From Streptomyces albidochromogenes (lineage in GTDB: Bacteria > Actinomycetota > Actinomycetes > Streptomycetales > Streptomycetaceae): 32,916 nt of DNA. The translations under genes and the position numbers were made by a program. Each line of letters opens with the position of its first letter. Position 1 is the first letter of the stretch. The DNA lies in the NCBI RefSeq assembly GCF_005981925.1, contig NZ_VBVX01000039.1, positions 1-32,916 on the forward strand, in the 5' to 3' direction. The notes under the pieces are model-generated. The model did not search any database. It was given only the letters and a program-made list of their open reading frames with translations, and was not told where the DNA came from. Shown here piece after piece: positions 17,084 to 26,275 of this stretch.

Positions 17084-18076
17084 TCAGTCCCACGACCCCC
17101 GCGCCGGTGGCAGGCTCGCGATCTCCGCCAGGTCCTGCGGCGTCAGCCGCAGCGCCGCCGCCGCCGCGTTCTGCACCGCCCACCGCTCACGCTTGGCCCC
17201 CGGCACCGGCACCACGTGGCGGCCGCGCCCCAGCACCCACGCCAGCGCCACCTGGGCCGGACTCGCGCCGTGCCGCTCGGCGACCCGGCGCAGCCCCGCC
17301 ACCACCGGCTGGTTCGCCGCCATCATCTCCGCGGTGAAGCGCGGATGCCTCGCCCGTACGTCGTCCGGCTCGAAGCCCTGCCCCGGCTTGAGCGTCCCCG
17401 TCAGGAACCCGTTGCCCAGCGGCATGGCGGCCACGAAGCCGACCCCCCTCGCCTCGCACCACGGCAGCAGCGCCGTCAGCGCCTCCGGCGACCACACCGA
17501 CAGCTCGGCCTCCACGGCGCTCACCGGGAAGACCTGCTGCACCCGCTCCAGCTGGCGAATCGTTTCGTCATGCATCCGCGCCCCCGGCCGCCGCGACGCC
17601 CGGGCCCCCACCGCGCACACCCCGAGCGCCCGCACCTTCCCCGCCCGCACGAGGTCCGCCATCGCGCCCCAGGTCTCCTCGACCGGTACCTCGGGATCGG
17701 GCCGGTGCAACTGGTAGAGGTCGATCACATCGGTCTGCAGCCGCCGCAGCGAAGCGTCACAGGCCCGCCGTACGTACCCCGGCCGTCCGTTGGCGACGAT
17801 GTGCTGATCGCCGACCAGCAGCCCGCACTTGGTCGAGACGAAGGCATCGGCACGCCGCTCCTTGAGCACCCGCCCCAGCAGCAGCTCATTGGTGAAGGGC
17901 CCGTACATGTCAGCCGTGTCGAGCAGGCTGGACCCCGCGTCGAGCGCCGCGTGCACGGTACGCAACGACCGGTCCCCGCGCTGCTGCGAGCCGGTGTACG
18001 CCCAGCTCATCGGCATGCACCCCAGCCCGATCGCACCCACTTCGAGCGCTGCCGCACCGATTGTCCTGCGCTCCAA
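17084..18076 (-). CDS. Aldo/keto reductase
   Basis: This 330-residue cytoplasmic NADPH-dependent oxidoreductase has the (beta/alpha)8 AKR fold. The catalytic tetrad is complete: D53 and Y58 in LLDTADMYG, K83 in VSTKCGLL and H124 in LYQLHRPD. The C-terminal cofactor segment includes PVPGAKRERW. It resembles the general AKR group acting on carbonyl compounds; the substrate is unknown. Translation starts at TTG, which gives the standard family start ERRTIGAAALEVGAIGLGC, with GGAGG about 11 bases upstream. It is divergent from the 2-hydroxyacid dehydrogenase gene, with only 75 bases between them. Confidence 0.92.
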   Translation of the reverse strand: MERRTIGAAALEVGAIGLGCMPMSWAYTGSQQRGDRSLRTVHAALDAGSSLLDTADMYGPFTNELLLGRVLKERRADAFVSTKCGLLVGDQHIVANGRPGYVRRACDASLRRLQTDVIDLYQLHRPDPEVPVEETWGAMADLVRAGKVRALGVCAVGARASRRPGARMHDETIRQLERVQQVFPVSAVEAELSVWSPEALTALLPWCEARGVGFVAAMPLGNGFLTGTLKPGQGFEPDDVRARHPRFTAEMMAANQPVVAGLRRVAERHGASPAQVALAWVLGRGRHVVPVPGAKRERWAVQNAAAAALRLTPQDLAEIASLPPARGSWD

Positions 18077-18138
18077 CTCCCCGTACCCCTCCCTCTGCCG
18101 CTCCCCAAACTAACCTCTGCGCTCCGCCGCCCTTCGCA

Positions 18139-18144
18139 TAGCCT
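18139..18144 (+). promoter_or_regulatory. -10 element of a probable leaderless promoter
   Basis: TAGCCT fits TANNNT and is followed by exactly seven bases and ATG 18152. The sequence before the ATG (CTCGGGGCC) is not a convincing SD. Together these suggest that transcription starts at or next to the start codon. Confidence 0.45.
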
Positions 18145-18151
18145 CGGGGCC

Positions 18152-19090
18152 ATGACTTCAGACGTATGGCTGCCGGTCCCCGCCCCTCGGACGGAGGGCC
18201 TCCCCGACGGCTTCACCTACCGCTTCTGGGACGGTGGCCAGGACTTTCCCGCCGATCCCGCCGACTGCGCCTTCTATGTCGTCCCGTACATGAAGGGCCC
18301 CGAGATCGCGGTCCGCCCGCTCGCCGCCATGACCTCCGTGCGGGTGGTCCAGACGCTCTCCGCCGGCATCGACCACGTCGAGCCGGGCCTGGCCGACCTG
18401 CACTCCGGGGTGCGCCTGTGCAACGCGCGGGGCGTCCACGAGGCCAGCACCGCCGAGCTGACCCTCGCACTCGTCCTCGCGTCGCTGCGCGGCATCCCCG
18501 GCTTCGTGCGCGGCCAGGACCAGGAGGAGTGGCGGGCCGGCTTCTATCCCGCGCTCGCCGACAAGTCCGTCCTCATAGTCGGGTACGGCTCCATCGGAGC
18601 GGCCATCGAGGACCGGCTCACGCCGTTCGAATGTGCGCGGGTGGCGCGCGTCGCGCGCTCTGCCCGTACAACGGAGCGCGGTCCGGTGCACCCATTGGCC
18701 GACCTGCCCCGACTGCTTCCCTCCGCCGACGTCGTCATTCTCTCCACTCCGCTGACGGAGGCGACCCAGGGCCTGGCGAACGCCGACTTCCTGTCGCGCA
18801 TGAAGGACGGAGCGCTGCTGGTCAACGTGGCGCGCGGCCCCGTCGTGGACACCAAGGCACTGCTCGCCGAGCTCGAATCGGGCCGTCTGCGCGCCGCGCT
18901 CGACGTCACCGACCCCGAGCCGCTGCCCGCCGGCCACCCGCTGTGGCACGCTCCGGGCCTTCTCATCAGCCCCCACGTGGGCGGCAGTACGTCGGCGTTC
19001 ATGCCGCGCGCCAAGCGCCTCATGGCCGACCAGCTCACCCGCTTCGCCGCCGGGGACCCCCTGCGCAACATCGTGCTCACCACCCCCTGA
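18152..19090 (+). CDS. D-isomer-specific 2-hydroxyacid dehydrogenase
   Basis: The 312-residue enzyme belongs to the NAD(P)-dependent D-2-hydroxyacid dehydrogenase family, which interconverts 2-keto acids and D-2-hydroxy acids. The Rossmann motif GYGSIG is at 144-149. The catalytic residues are R228 (NVARGPVVD), E256 (DVTDPEPLPAGHPLW) and H275 (SPHVGGST). The enzyme is shorter than SerA at 26276 and lacks its C-terminal ACT region, so it is not a second phosphoglycerate dehydrogenase of the long type. The substrate is unknown. The open frame extends far upstream (to 16553) across the two minus-strand genes, but this is a GC-rich shadow. ATG 18152 matches the family length and the leaderless promoter. 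Confidence 0.92.
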   Translation: MTSDVWLPVPAPRTEGLPDGFTYRFWDGGQDFPADPADCAFYVVPYMKGPEIAVRPLAAMTSVRVVQTLSAGIDHVEPGLADLHSGVRLCNARGVHEASTAELTLALVLASLRGIPGFVRGQDQEEWRAGFYPALADKSVLIVGYGSIGAAIEDRLTPFECARVARVARSARTTERGPVHPLADLPRLLPSADVVILSTPLTEATQGLANADFLSRMKDGALLVNVARGPVVDTKALLAELESGRLRAALDVTDPEPLPAGHPLWHAPGLLISPHVGGSTSAFMPRAKRLMADQLTRFAAGDPLRNIVLTTP

Positions 19091-19166
19091 GCGGTTTGGA
19101 GCGGATCAAGAACGGACACACTCCGAAGCCACTCGAATGCGCGGCGTGCCGACAGCCCCCTGACTC

Positions 19167-19181
19167 GTTACGGAGAGTAGA
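19167..19181 (+). promoter_or_regulatory. Candidate BldD-binding box before the CdgC-type gene
   Basis: GTTACGGAGAGTAGA matches the published BldD consensus nTnACnC(A/T)GnGTnAn at 7 of 9 fixed positions. BldD bound to c-di-GMP represses several c-di-GMP turnover genes in Streptomyces, so the location fits. A TATCGT -10 lies downstream at 19213-19218 with no good -35. The rest of 19091-19291 shows no gene. Confidence 0.45.
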
Positions 19182-19291
19182 GGGAGTATGTCCCTGAGTG
19201 ACGGGATTGGTGTATCGTCCGGTCCAAGGGGCTGCGCCGCGCATTGTCACGGCGCTGGGGAGCGACCGGACTGTGAGGGGGGCGACGGGCG

Positions 19292-22291
19292 ATGCACGGC
19301 GAATGGACCAAGGATCCGACGCGGCGGGGCCACCGGCGACAACCTCCGCACGGCCGGCGCGAAAGGCACCGCGCCCGCGGCGCCGCGCGTCAGGGCGGCC
19401 CGGTGAGTGCGCCGGGAGCACTCCTCGCCCGGCAGCAGGCGCCCGGCGGCGGGGGGAGCCTGATCTCGCAGCTCGGCCTCGCGCTGGTCTGCGGCGCCTA
19501 CGCCGTCGGTTCGGCCCTCGGCTGGGGCTCCGCGCAAGTGGCACTGATCATGGGCGACTTCGGCCTCGCGGCCGCCGCCCTGATCGCCGCCGTCTCCTGC
19601 TTCCTGTACGCACGCGCGCGTGACAGCCGCTTTCGCCCCGCGTGGCTGCTGTTCGCCATCTCCTCCGCCATGGCGGCCTGCGGGAACGCGGTGTGGGGCT
19701 GGTACGAGGTGGTGCTCCAGCGGGAGGTTCCCTCACCCTCGTTCGCCGACCTCTTCTTCCTCTGCTTCGGTCCGCCCGCCATCGTCGGCCTGCTCGTCCT
19801 CGCCAAGCGCCCCGTCACGCGCGCCGGCTGGGTCTGCCTGGTACTCGACTCCTGGCTCATCGGCGGATCGCTGCTGACGCTCTCCTGGAGCCTCGCGCTC
19901 GCGCACACCGCGCACTTCGAGGCGGAGAGCACGGCCCACGCCGCGCTCTCCCTCGCCTACCCGCTGCTCGACATCGCGCTGGTCAGCATGGTGCTCGCGC
20001 TGCACTTCCGGCGCTCCAACGCCAACCGTACGGCGATCAACACCGCGATCGCGGCCCTCGCCACGACCGTGCTGTGCGACGCGCTGTTCACCTCGCCCCT
20101 GCTGCGCGAGAGCTACCGCTCGGGCCAGCTCCTCGACGCGGGCTGGTTCGCCGGCTCGCTGCTCCTCGCCTACGCGCCGTGGGGCGCGCGCCGGGCGGAG
20201 CAATGGGGGGAGGGCGCTCCGTACCACCGGGGCCACCGCAATCCGGGCAGCCGCCCCATCGGCGGCTCGCTGGCCGCCCTCACGCCGTACCTCGCCGCCG
20301 CCGTCTGCACGCTCGGCATCCTCTACAACGTCATCGAGGGCCGCCGGGTCGACCGGGTCGTGGTCTTCACCGGCTGCACGGTCGTGCTCGCCCTCGTCGT
20401 GCGCCAGGGCATCATGCTCGTCGACAACATCTCCCTCACCCAGGAACTGGCGCAGAAGGAGAACCACTTCCGCTCCCTGGTGCAGGGATCGAGCGACGTC
20501 ATCATGATCGCCGCACCCACCGGCATATTGCGTTACGTCAGCCCCGCCGCGTCCGGCGTCTACGGACGCGAGGCCGAGGAGCTGATCGGATCCGAGCTCG
20601 CCTCGCTGATCCACGCGGAGGACCTGGGCAGAGTCGTCCACGAAGTGCGCCGCTTCCTGGCCGCGCCCCCCTCCGAGGAGCCGACCACCCGCATCGAGTG
20701 CCGGTTCAAGTCCGGCACGGGGGAGTGGCTCAACGTCGAGTCGACCGTCAACCGGCACCAGGGCGGACTGATCTTCAACAGCCGGGACGTGACCGAACGG
20801 GTCCGGCTCCAGGCCCAGCTCCAGCACAACGCCGAGCACGACCCGCTCACCGACCTGCCCAACCGCGCCCTGTTCACCGCCCGGGTCCGCCAGGCCCTGA
20901 GCGGCCGCCGCGTCGGCGACCCTGGCACGGCCGTGCTCTACATCGACCTCGACGGCTTCAAGGCGGTCAACGACACCATCGGCCACCAGGCCGGCGACGA
21001 GCTGCTGATCCAGGCCGCCCGCCGCCTCCAGGACTCCGTCCGCGCGGGTGACACCGCGGCCCGGCTCGGCGGCGACGAGTTCGCCGCCCTGATCGTCGGC
21101 GAGGGCTCCAGGGACCAGGCCGCGCGCGAGTGCCAGGTCCACGAGATCGCCGACCGGCTGCGCCTGACCCTGTCCCAGCCGTACCGCATCGGCAGCAACG
21201 ACGTACGCGTCGCCGCGTCCATCGGCGTCGCCTTCGCCGAGCCCGGCATCAGCCCCACCGACCTCATGCGCAACGCCGACCTGGCCATGTACCGGGCCAA
21301 GGCGGGCGGCAAGGACCGCGTCGAGCTGTACGCGCCGCAGATGCAGGCCGACGTGGTCCGCAGGACCGAGCTGGCCACCCGGCTGCGCACCGCGCTCCAC
21401 GACGGCGAGTTCGCGCTGCTCCACCAGCCGGTGGTCAGCCTGACCACCGGCCAGGTGGTCTCCGTCGCCGCTCAGGCCCGCTGGCGCTCCACCCAGGGCA
21501 TCCTCTTCACCCCCGCCGAGTTCCTGCGGGTCGCCGACAACGGCGACGCCCAGGAGGGCGCCCGCATGGCCGAGCTCGGCCGCTGGCTGCTCGAAGAGGC
21601 CGTCGAGCAGGCGGCGGAGCGCAACCGGGCGGGCCACGAGGTCCCCGTGACGGTCCGCCTCTCCGCCCGCAGGCTGGTGGACAAATCCCTGCCGCTCGGC
21701 TCCATCGAGGCCCTCCTGACCCGGCACGGCCTGCCCTCCGGCTCGCTGATCATCGAGCTGGCCGACAGTGACCCGCGGATCTCGTTCGAGGAGCTGGAGC
21801 GGCGCCTGGTGGCACTGCGCAGACTCGGCGTGCGGATCGCGCTGGACGGGTTCGGCAGCGGGTACGCCGCCATCAACGCGCTGCGCCGGCTCCCCATCGA
21901 CGTACTGAAACTGGACCGGGGGCTGGTCGAGGGTGTCGTCGAGTCCGCCCGGCTGCACAAGATCACCAGCGGGCTGCTGCGGATCGCGTGCGATCTGGGG
22001 ATGCAGTCCGTGGCGGAGGGCGTGGACGTACCCGAGCAGGTGACGGCCCTGCGGGCCATGGGGTGCACACACGGGCAGGGCATGGCCTTCTCGGGCCCGC
22101 TCGACGAGTACCGGCTGCGGCGGGCACTGGTGCGCGGGGAGTTCCCGCTGCCGGGCGGGGCGGCGCTGCCCGTCCTGGCCGGCGGGCCCGGTGGATCACT
22201 TCCCGTGCGGCATGTGGGCGCGAACGGCAGCGAAACGATCACACACCCTCCAATGCGCTCAAATAGTGAGACGCCCGTCCCACCTACTTGA
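19292..22291 (+). CDS. cdgC: Ten-helix PAS-GGDEF-EAL protein, CdgC-like diguanylate cyclase
   Basis: This protein of 999 residues has ten hydrophobic helices up to about residue 385, then a PAS/PAC region (about 388-500), GGDEF and EAL domains. The cyclase site is intact (GGDEF at 593-597), with an RAGD inhibitory site five residues before it. The EAL domain looks dead as a phosphodiesterase: the EAL triad is A726-A727-Q728, DDFGTG is D852-G-F-G-S-G, and the usual ITE-type motif reads IELADSD. It therefore probably makes c-di-GMP, and the EAL part may sense or bind. The start is uncertain: ATG 19292 has GAGGGGGG upstream, and GTG 19403 (MSAPGALLARQQ) would drop 37 low-complexity residues. Place and architecture match SCO5511/CdgC; the symbol is from memory. 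Its stop overlaps the beginning of the ilvB leader region. Confidence 0.85.
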   Translation: MHGEWTKDPTRRGHRRQPPHGRRERHRARGAARQGGPVSAPGALLARQQAPGGGGSLISQLGLALVCGAYAVGSALGWGSAQVALIMGDFGLAAAALIAAVSCFLYARARDSRFRPAWLLFAISSAMAACGNAVWGWYEVVLQREVPSPSFADLFFLCFGPPAIVGLLVLAKRPVTRAGWVCLVLDSWLIGGSLLTLSWSLALAHTAHFEAESTAHAALSLAYPLLDIALVSMVLALHFRRSNANRTAINTAIAALATTVLCDALFTSPLLRESYRSGQLLDAGWFAGSLLLAYAPWGARRAEQWGEGAPYHRGHRNPGSRPIGGSLAALTPYLAAAVCTLGILYNVIEGRRVDRVVVFTGCTVVLALVVRQGIMLVDNISLTQELAQKENHFRSLVQGSSDVIMIAAPTGILRYVSPAASGVYGREAEELIGSELASLIHAEDLGRVVHEVRRFLAAPPSEEPTTRIECRFKSGTGEWLNVESTVNRHQGGLIFNSRDVTERVRLQAQLQHNAEHDPLTDLPNRALFTARVRQALSGRRVGDPGTAVLYIDLDGFKAVNDTIGHQAGDELLIQAARRLQDSVRAGDTAARLGGDEFAALIVGEGSRDQAARECQVHEIADRLRLTLSQPYRIGSNDVRVAASIGVAFAEPGISPTDLMRNADLAMYRAKAGGKDRVELYAPQMQADVVRRTELATRLRTALHDGEFALLHQPVVSLTTGQVVSVAAQARWRSTQGILFTPAEFLRVADNGDAQEGARMAELGRWLLEEAVEQAAERNRAGHEVPVTVRLSARRLVDKSLPLGSIEALLTRHGLPSGSLIIELADSDPRISFEELERRLVALRRLGVRIALDGFGSGYAAINALRRLPIDVLKLDRGLVEGVVESARLHKITSGLLRIACDLGMQSVAEGVDVPEQVTALRAMGCTHGQGMAFSGPLDEYRLRRALVRGEFPLPGGAALPVLAGGPGGSLPVRHVGANGSETITHPPMRSNSETPVPPT

Positions 22292-22324
22292 CAGGCACTG
22301 GCCGCCGGAGGGAGGGTCAGTGCC

Positions 22325-22366
22325 ATGCGCACCCGAATTCTCGTACTTGGAAAGCGCGTCGGCTGA
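22325..22366 (+). CDS. ilvB operon leader peptide
   Basis: ATG follows GGAGGGAGGG by about eight bases and opens the 13-residue peptide MRTRILVLGKRVG. Four consecutive residues, I-L-V-L, are the products of the pathway encoded downstream, plus one later Val. The frame ends 72 bases before the T tract of the attenuator. The peptide itself probably has no function; its translation speed is the signal. Confidence 0.85.
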   Translation: MRTRILVLGKRVG

Positions 22367-22408
22367 AGCGGAGCACGCACATGCGGCTCCGCACACCCCA
22401 CCGGCGCG

Positions 22409-22444
22409 CTCCCCTCGCTTGCCTCACGGCACGGGGGGTTTTTT
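22409..22444 (+). terminator. Attenuator terminator before ilvB
   Basis: CTCCCC (22409-22414) pairs with GGGGGG (22433-22438), with a second short stem GCC/GGC inside, and six T residues (22439-22444) follow at once. It is the only clear T-tract terminator I saw in the window. Confidence 0.7.
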
Positions 22445-22495
22445 GTTGCACTGGCACTCCCCAAACCCTCGCAAAACCTCAGCTTCGAGAAGAGA

Positions 22496-24355
22496 ATGCC
22501 GATGACCGAGCAGGCCTCCGGGGCCCACCATCCGCAGCCGCGGCCCCGTAACGGCGGACACCACGCCACCACTGTCGAGCACGTGACGGGCGCCCAGTCG
22601 CTCATCCGCTCCCTCGAGGAAGTGGGGGCCGACACGGTATTCGGCATTCCCGGCGGCGCCATCCTGCCGGCGTACGACCCGCTGATGGACTCCACGAAGG
22701 TCCGCCACGTCCTGGTCCGCCACGAGCAGGGCGCCGGTCACGCGGCGACCGGCTACGCGCAGGCCACCGGCAAGGTCGGCGTGTGCATGGCCACTTCGGG
22801 GCCCGGTGCCACGAACCTCGTCACGCCGATCGCCGACGCCCACATGGACTCCGTCCCCATGGTCGCGATCACCGGCCAGGTCGCCTCCAAGGCGATCGGC
22901 ACGGACGCCTTCCAGGAGGCGGACATCGTCGGCATCACGATGCCGATCACGAAGCACAACTTCCTGGTCACCAAGGCCGAGGACATCCCGCGCACCATCG
23001 CCGAGGCGTTCCACATCGCCTCGACGGGACGCCCGGGCCCGGTCCTGGTCGACATCGCCAAGGACGCCCTCCAGGCGAAGACCACCTTCAGCTGGCCGCC
23101 CAGCCAGGACCTGCCCGGCTACCGCCCGGTCACCAAGCCGCACGCCAAGCAGATCCGCGAGGCCGCGAAGCTGATCGTCCAGGCCAAGCGCCCCGTCCTG
23201 TACGTCGGCGGCGGCGTGATGAAGGCGAACGCCACCGCGGAGCTGAAGGTCCTCGCCGAGCTCACCGGCGCCCCCGTCACCACCACCCTGATGGCGCTGG
23301 GCTCCTTCCCCGACAGCCACCCGCTGCACGTGGGAATGCCGGGCATGCACGGTGCGGTCACCGCCGTCACCGCGCTGCAGCGGGCCGACCTGATCGTCGC
23401 CCTCGGAGCCCGCTTCGACGACCGCGTCACCGGCAAGCTGGACAGCTTCGCGCCGTACGCCAAGATCGTCCATGCCGACATCGACCCGGCCGAGATCGGC
23501 AAGAACCGCGCCGCGGACGTGCCGATCGTCGGTGACGCCCGCGAGGTCATCGCCGACCTCGTGCAGGCTGTCCAGGCCGAGCACACCGAGGGCAACACCG
23601 GCGACTACGCCGCCTGGTGGAACGACCTCAACCGCTGGCGCGACACCTACCCGCTCGGCTACGACCTGCCGGAGAACGGCCAGCTCTCCCCGCAGCAGGT
23701 CATCCAGCGCATCGGCCAGCTCGCCCCCGAGGGCACCATCTACGCCGCGGGCGTCGGCCAGCACCAGATGTGGGCCTCGCACTTCATCCAGTACGAGCAG
23801 CCCGCCACCTGGCTGAACTCCGGCGGCGCGGGGACGATGGGGTACGCCGTCCCGGCCGCCATGGGCGCCAAGGCCGGCATGCCGGACCGCACGGTCTGGG
23901 CCATCGACGGCGACGGCTGCTTCCAGATGACCAACCAGGAACTCACCACCTGCGCGCTCAACAACATCCCGATCAAGGTCGCCATCATCAACAACGGCGC
24001 GCTCGGGATGGTCCGCCAGTGGCAGACCCTCTTCTACAACCAGCGCTACTCCAACACCGTGCTGCACAGCGGCCCGGACGCCGACGGCAGGCAGCCGAGC
24101 GCCGGCACCCGGATCCCGGACTTCGTCAAGCTGTCCGAGGCCATGGGCTGCCACGCGATCCGCTGTGAGGACCCGGCCGATCTCGACAAGGTCATCGCCG
24201 AGGCCAACGCCATCAACGACCGCCCGGTCGTGGTCGACTTCATCGTGCACGAGGACGCCATGGTCTGGCCGATGGTGGCCGCCGGCACCTCGAACGACGA
24301 GGTCATGGCCGCCCGCGGGGTGCGCCCCGACTTCGGCGACAACGAAGACGACTGA
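22496..24355 (+). CDS. ilvB: Acetolactate synthase, large (catalytic) subunit
   Basis: IlvB makes 2-acetolactate from two pyruvates, or 2-aceto-2-hydroxybutyrate from pyruvate and 2-oxobutyrate, the first shared step of Val, Leu and Ile synthesis. It uses thiamine diphosphate (ThDP), Mg and FAD. The 619-residue protein has the ThDP activating glutamate E77 in [15 protein letters not shown], the FAD/central domain, and the ThDP-Mg motif starting at G472-D473-G474 and running to NN. The Gly-rich, His-rich first 30 residues are typical of Streptomyces IlvB. ATG 22496 and ATG 22502 (MTEQASG) are both possible; GAGAAGAGA lies just before them. It is the first gene of an operon with ilvN and is controlled by the attenuator upstream. 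Confidence 0.97.
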   Translation: MPMTEQASGAHHPQPRPRNGGHHATTVEHVTGAQSLIRSLEEVGADTVFGIPGGAILPAYDPLMDSTKVRHVLVRHEQGAGHAATGYAQATGKVGVCMATSGPGATNLVTPIADAHMDSVPMVAITGQVASKAIGTDAFQEADIVGITMPITKHNFLVTKAEDIPRTIAEAFHIASTGRPGPVLVDIAKDALQAKTTFSWPPSQDLPGYRPVTKPHAKQIREAAKLIVQAKRPVLYVGGGVMKANATAELKVLAELTGAPVTTTLMALGSFPDSHPLHVGMPGMHGAVTAVTALQRADLIVALGARFDDRVTGKLDSFAPYAKIVHADIDPAEIGKNRAADVPIVGDAREVIADLVQAVQAEHTEGNTGDYAAWWNDLNRWRDTYPLGYDLPENGQLSPQQVIQRIGQLAPEGTIYAAGVGQHQMWASHFIQYEQPATWLNSGGAGTMGYAVPAAMGAKAGMPDRTVWAIDGDGCFQMTNQELTTCALNNIPIKVAIINNGALGMVRQWQTLFYNQRYSNTVLHSGPDADGRQPSAGTRIPDFVKLSEAMGCHAIRCEDPADLDKVIAEANAINDRPVVVDFIVHEDAMVWPMVAAGTSNDEVMAARGVRPDFGDNEDD

Positions 24356-24381
24356 GCAGACGAGAGAGAGACTTCAAGCCC

Positions 24382-24909
24382 ATGTCCAAGCACACCCTCT
24401 CCGTCCTGGTCGAGAACAAGCCGGGCGTCCTCGCGCGGATCACGGCCCTGTTCTCCCGCCGCGGGTTCAACATCGACTCCCTCGCGGTGGGCACCACCGA
24501 GCACCCCGAGATCTCGCGCATCACCATCGTGGTCAACGTGATCGAGGCGCTGCCGCTCGAACAGGTGACGAAGCAGCTGAACAAGCTCGTCAACGTACTG
24601 AAGATCGTCGAACTCGAGCCGGCCGCCGCGATCCAGCGCGAGCTCGTCCTCGTGAAGGTGCGGGCCGACAACGAGACCCGCTCCCAGATCGTCGAGATCG
24701 TCCAGCTCTTCCGCGCCAAGACGGTCGACGTCTCCCCGGAGGCCGTGACCATCGAGGCGACGGGCGGCGCCGACAAGCTCGAAGCGATGCTCAAGATGCT
24801 GGAGCAGTTCGGTATCAAGGAGCTCGTGCAGTCCGGCACGATCGCCATAGGGCGAGGCTCCCGGTCGATCACCGACCGCAGCCTGCGGGCCCTCGACCGC
24901 TCGGCCTGA
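24382..24909 (+). CDS. ilvN: Acetolactate synthase, small (regulatory) subunit
   Basis: IlvN (175 residues) binds the large subunit, raises its activity and gives feedback inhibition, usually by valine. The N-terminal ACT domain is seen at residues 4-75 (HTLSVLVENKPGVLARITAL, then SRRGFNIDSLAVGTTE), and the C-terminal domain covers about 80-160. The symbol ilvN is customary in Streptomyces; the same family is called ilvH elsewhere. The ATG follows a run of GAGAGAGAG, and the gene begins 26 bases after ilvB, so the two are co-transcribed. Confidence 0.97.
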   Translation: MSKHTLSVLVENKPGVLARITALFSRRGFNIDSLAVGTTEHPEISRITIVVNVIEALPLEQVTKQLNKLVNVLKIVELEPAAAIQRELVLVKVRADNETRSQIVEIVQLFRAKTVDVSPEAVTIEATGGADKLEAMLKMLEQFGIKELVQSGTIAIGRGSRSITDRSLRALDRSA

Positions 24910-24926
24910 CCGCACACCGGTCCCGC

Positions 24927-26034
<1,108 letters not shown>

Positions 26035-26049
26035 GCCTCCGGCACGGGG

Positions 26050-26074
26050 GGGCCGCGGCGTGTCGCCGCGGCCC
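26050..26074 (+). terminator. Terminator after ilvC
   Basis: Perfect 11-base arms GGGCCGCGGCG and CGCCGCGGCCC pair around TGT. It begins 15 bases after the ilvC stop. Confidence 0.8.
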
Positions 26075-26085
26075 TTCGCGCACAA

Positions 26086-26149
26086 CTGGACAGAACGTCC
26101 AGCCACGGACGGGTGATCCTTCCGTCGAGGCGGAAGACCAGCTGTCCAG
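26086..26149. promoter_or_regulatory. Repeated CTGGACAG half-sites upstream of serA
   Basis: CTGGAC (26086-26091) and GTCCAG (26097-26102) form an inverted repeat with a five-base spacer. The longer CTGGACAG (26086-26093) recurs inverted as CTGTCCAG at 26142-26149, just before a TANNNT -10 candidate (TAGACT, 26156-26161). A regulator site is possible but unknown to me. Confidence 0.4.
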
Positions 26150-26229
26150 CGCCACTAGACTGCTTCCTACATACACGCGTCAGGCCCACAGCGTCGTGCG
26201 TCTTCCACGCGGCTAGCCCCTCCACCGCC

Positions 26230-26255
26230 TGCGGCCGTCGGGACGGCCGTCCGCA
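26230..26255 (+). other. 5' leader hairpin next to the serA start
   Basis: CGGCCGTC (26232-26239) and GACGGCCG (26242-26249) pair; alternatively TGCGG (26230-26234) pairs with CCGCA (26251-26255). It ends about ten bases before the SD region of serA and could affect its translation. Confidence 0.4.
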
Positions 26256-26275
26256 AAGGACCAGTGAGGACTCAC

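Larger units (their letters stand above)
22294..22444 (+). promoter_or_regulatory. ilvB leader: transcription attenuator
   Basis: The leader contains, in order, a hairpin with the SD in its loop (GGCACTG 22294-22300 and CAGTGCC 22318-22324), a 13-residue peptide gene, a hairpin right after its stop (GCGGAGC 22368-22374 and GCTCCGC 22386-22392), and a GC hairpin followed by T6. When charged Ile, Leu and Val tRNAs are plentiful, the ribosome should finish the peptide and transcription should stop; when one is short, stalling should let RNA polymerase read into ilvB. This logic is known for leader-peptide attenuators; the exact alternative pairing here is inferred. I found no clear -10 for this transcript. 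Confidence 0.75.

Noticed and set aside
16553..18151. Long upstream extension of the 2-hydroxyacid dehydrogenase frame
   Set aside because: It crosses two well-supported minus-strand genes and its translation is compositionally a shadow. The enzyme's normal start is ATG 18152.
19733..22072. 779-codon open frame on the minus strand
   Set aside because: It is antisense to the PAS-GGDEF-EAL gene and has shadow composition.
22294..22495. T-box or metabolite riboswitch before ilvB
   Set aside because: The translated Ile-Leu-Val peptide with SD and T-tract hairpin explains the region. I saw no T-box core sequence.
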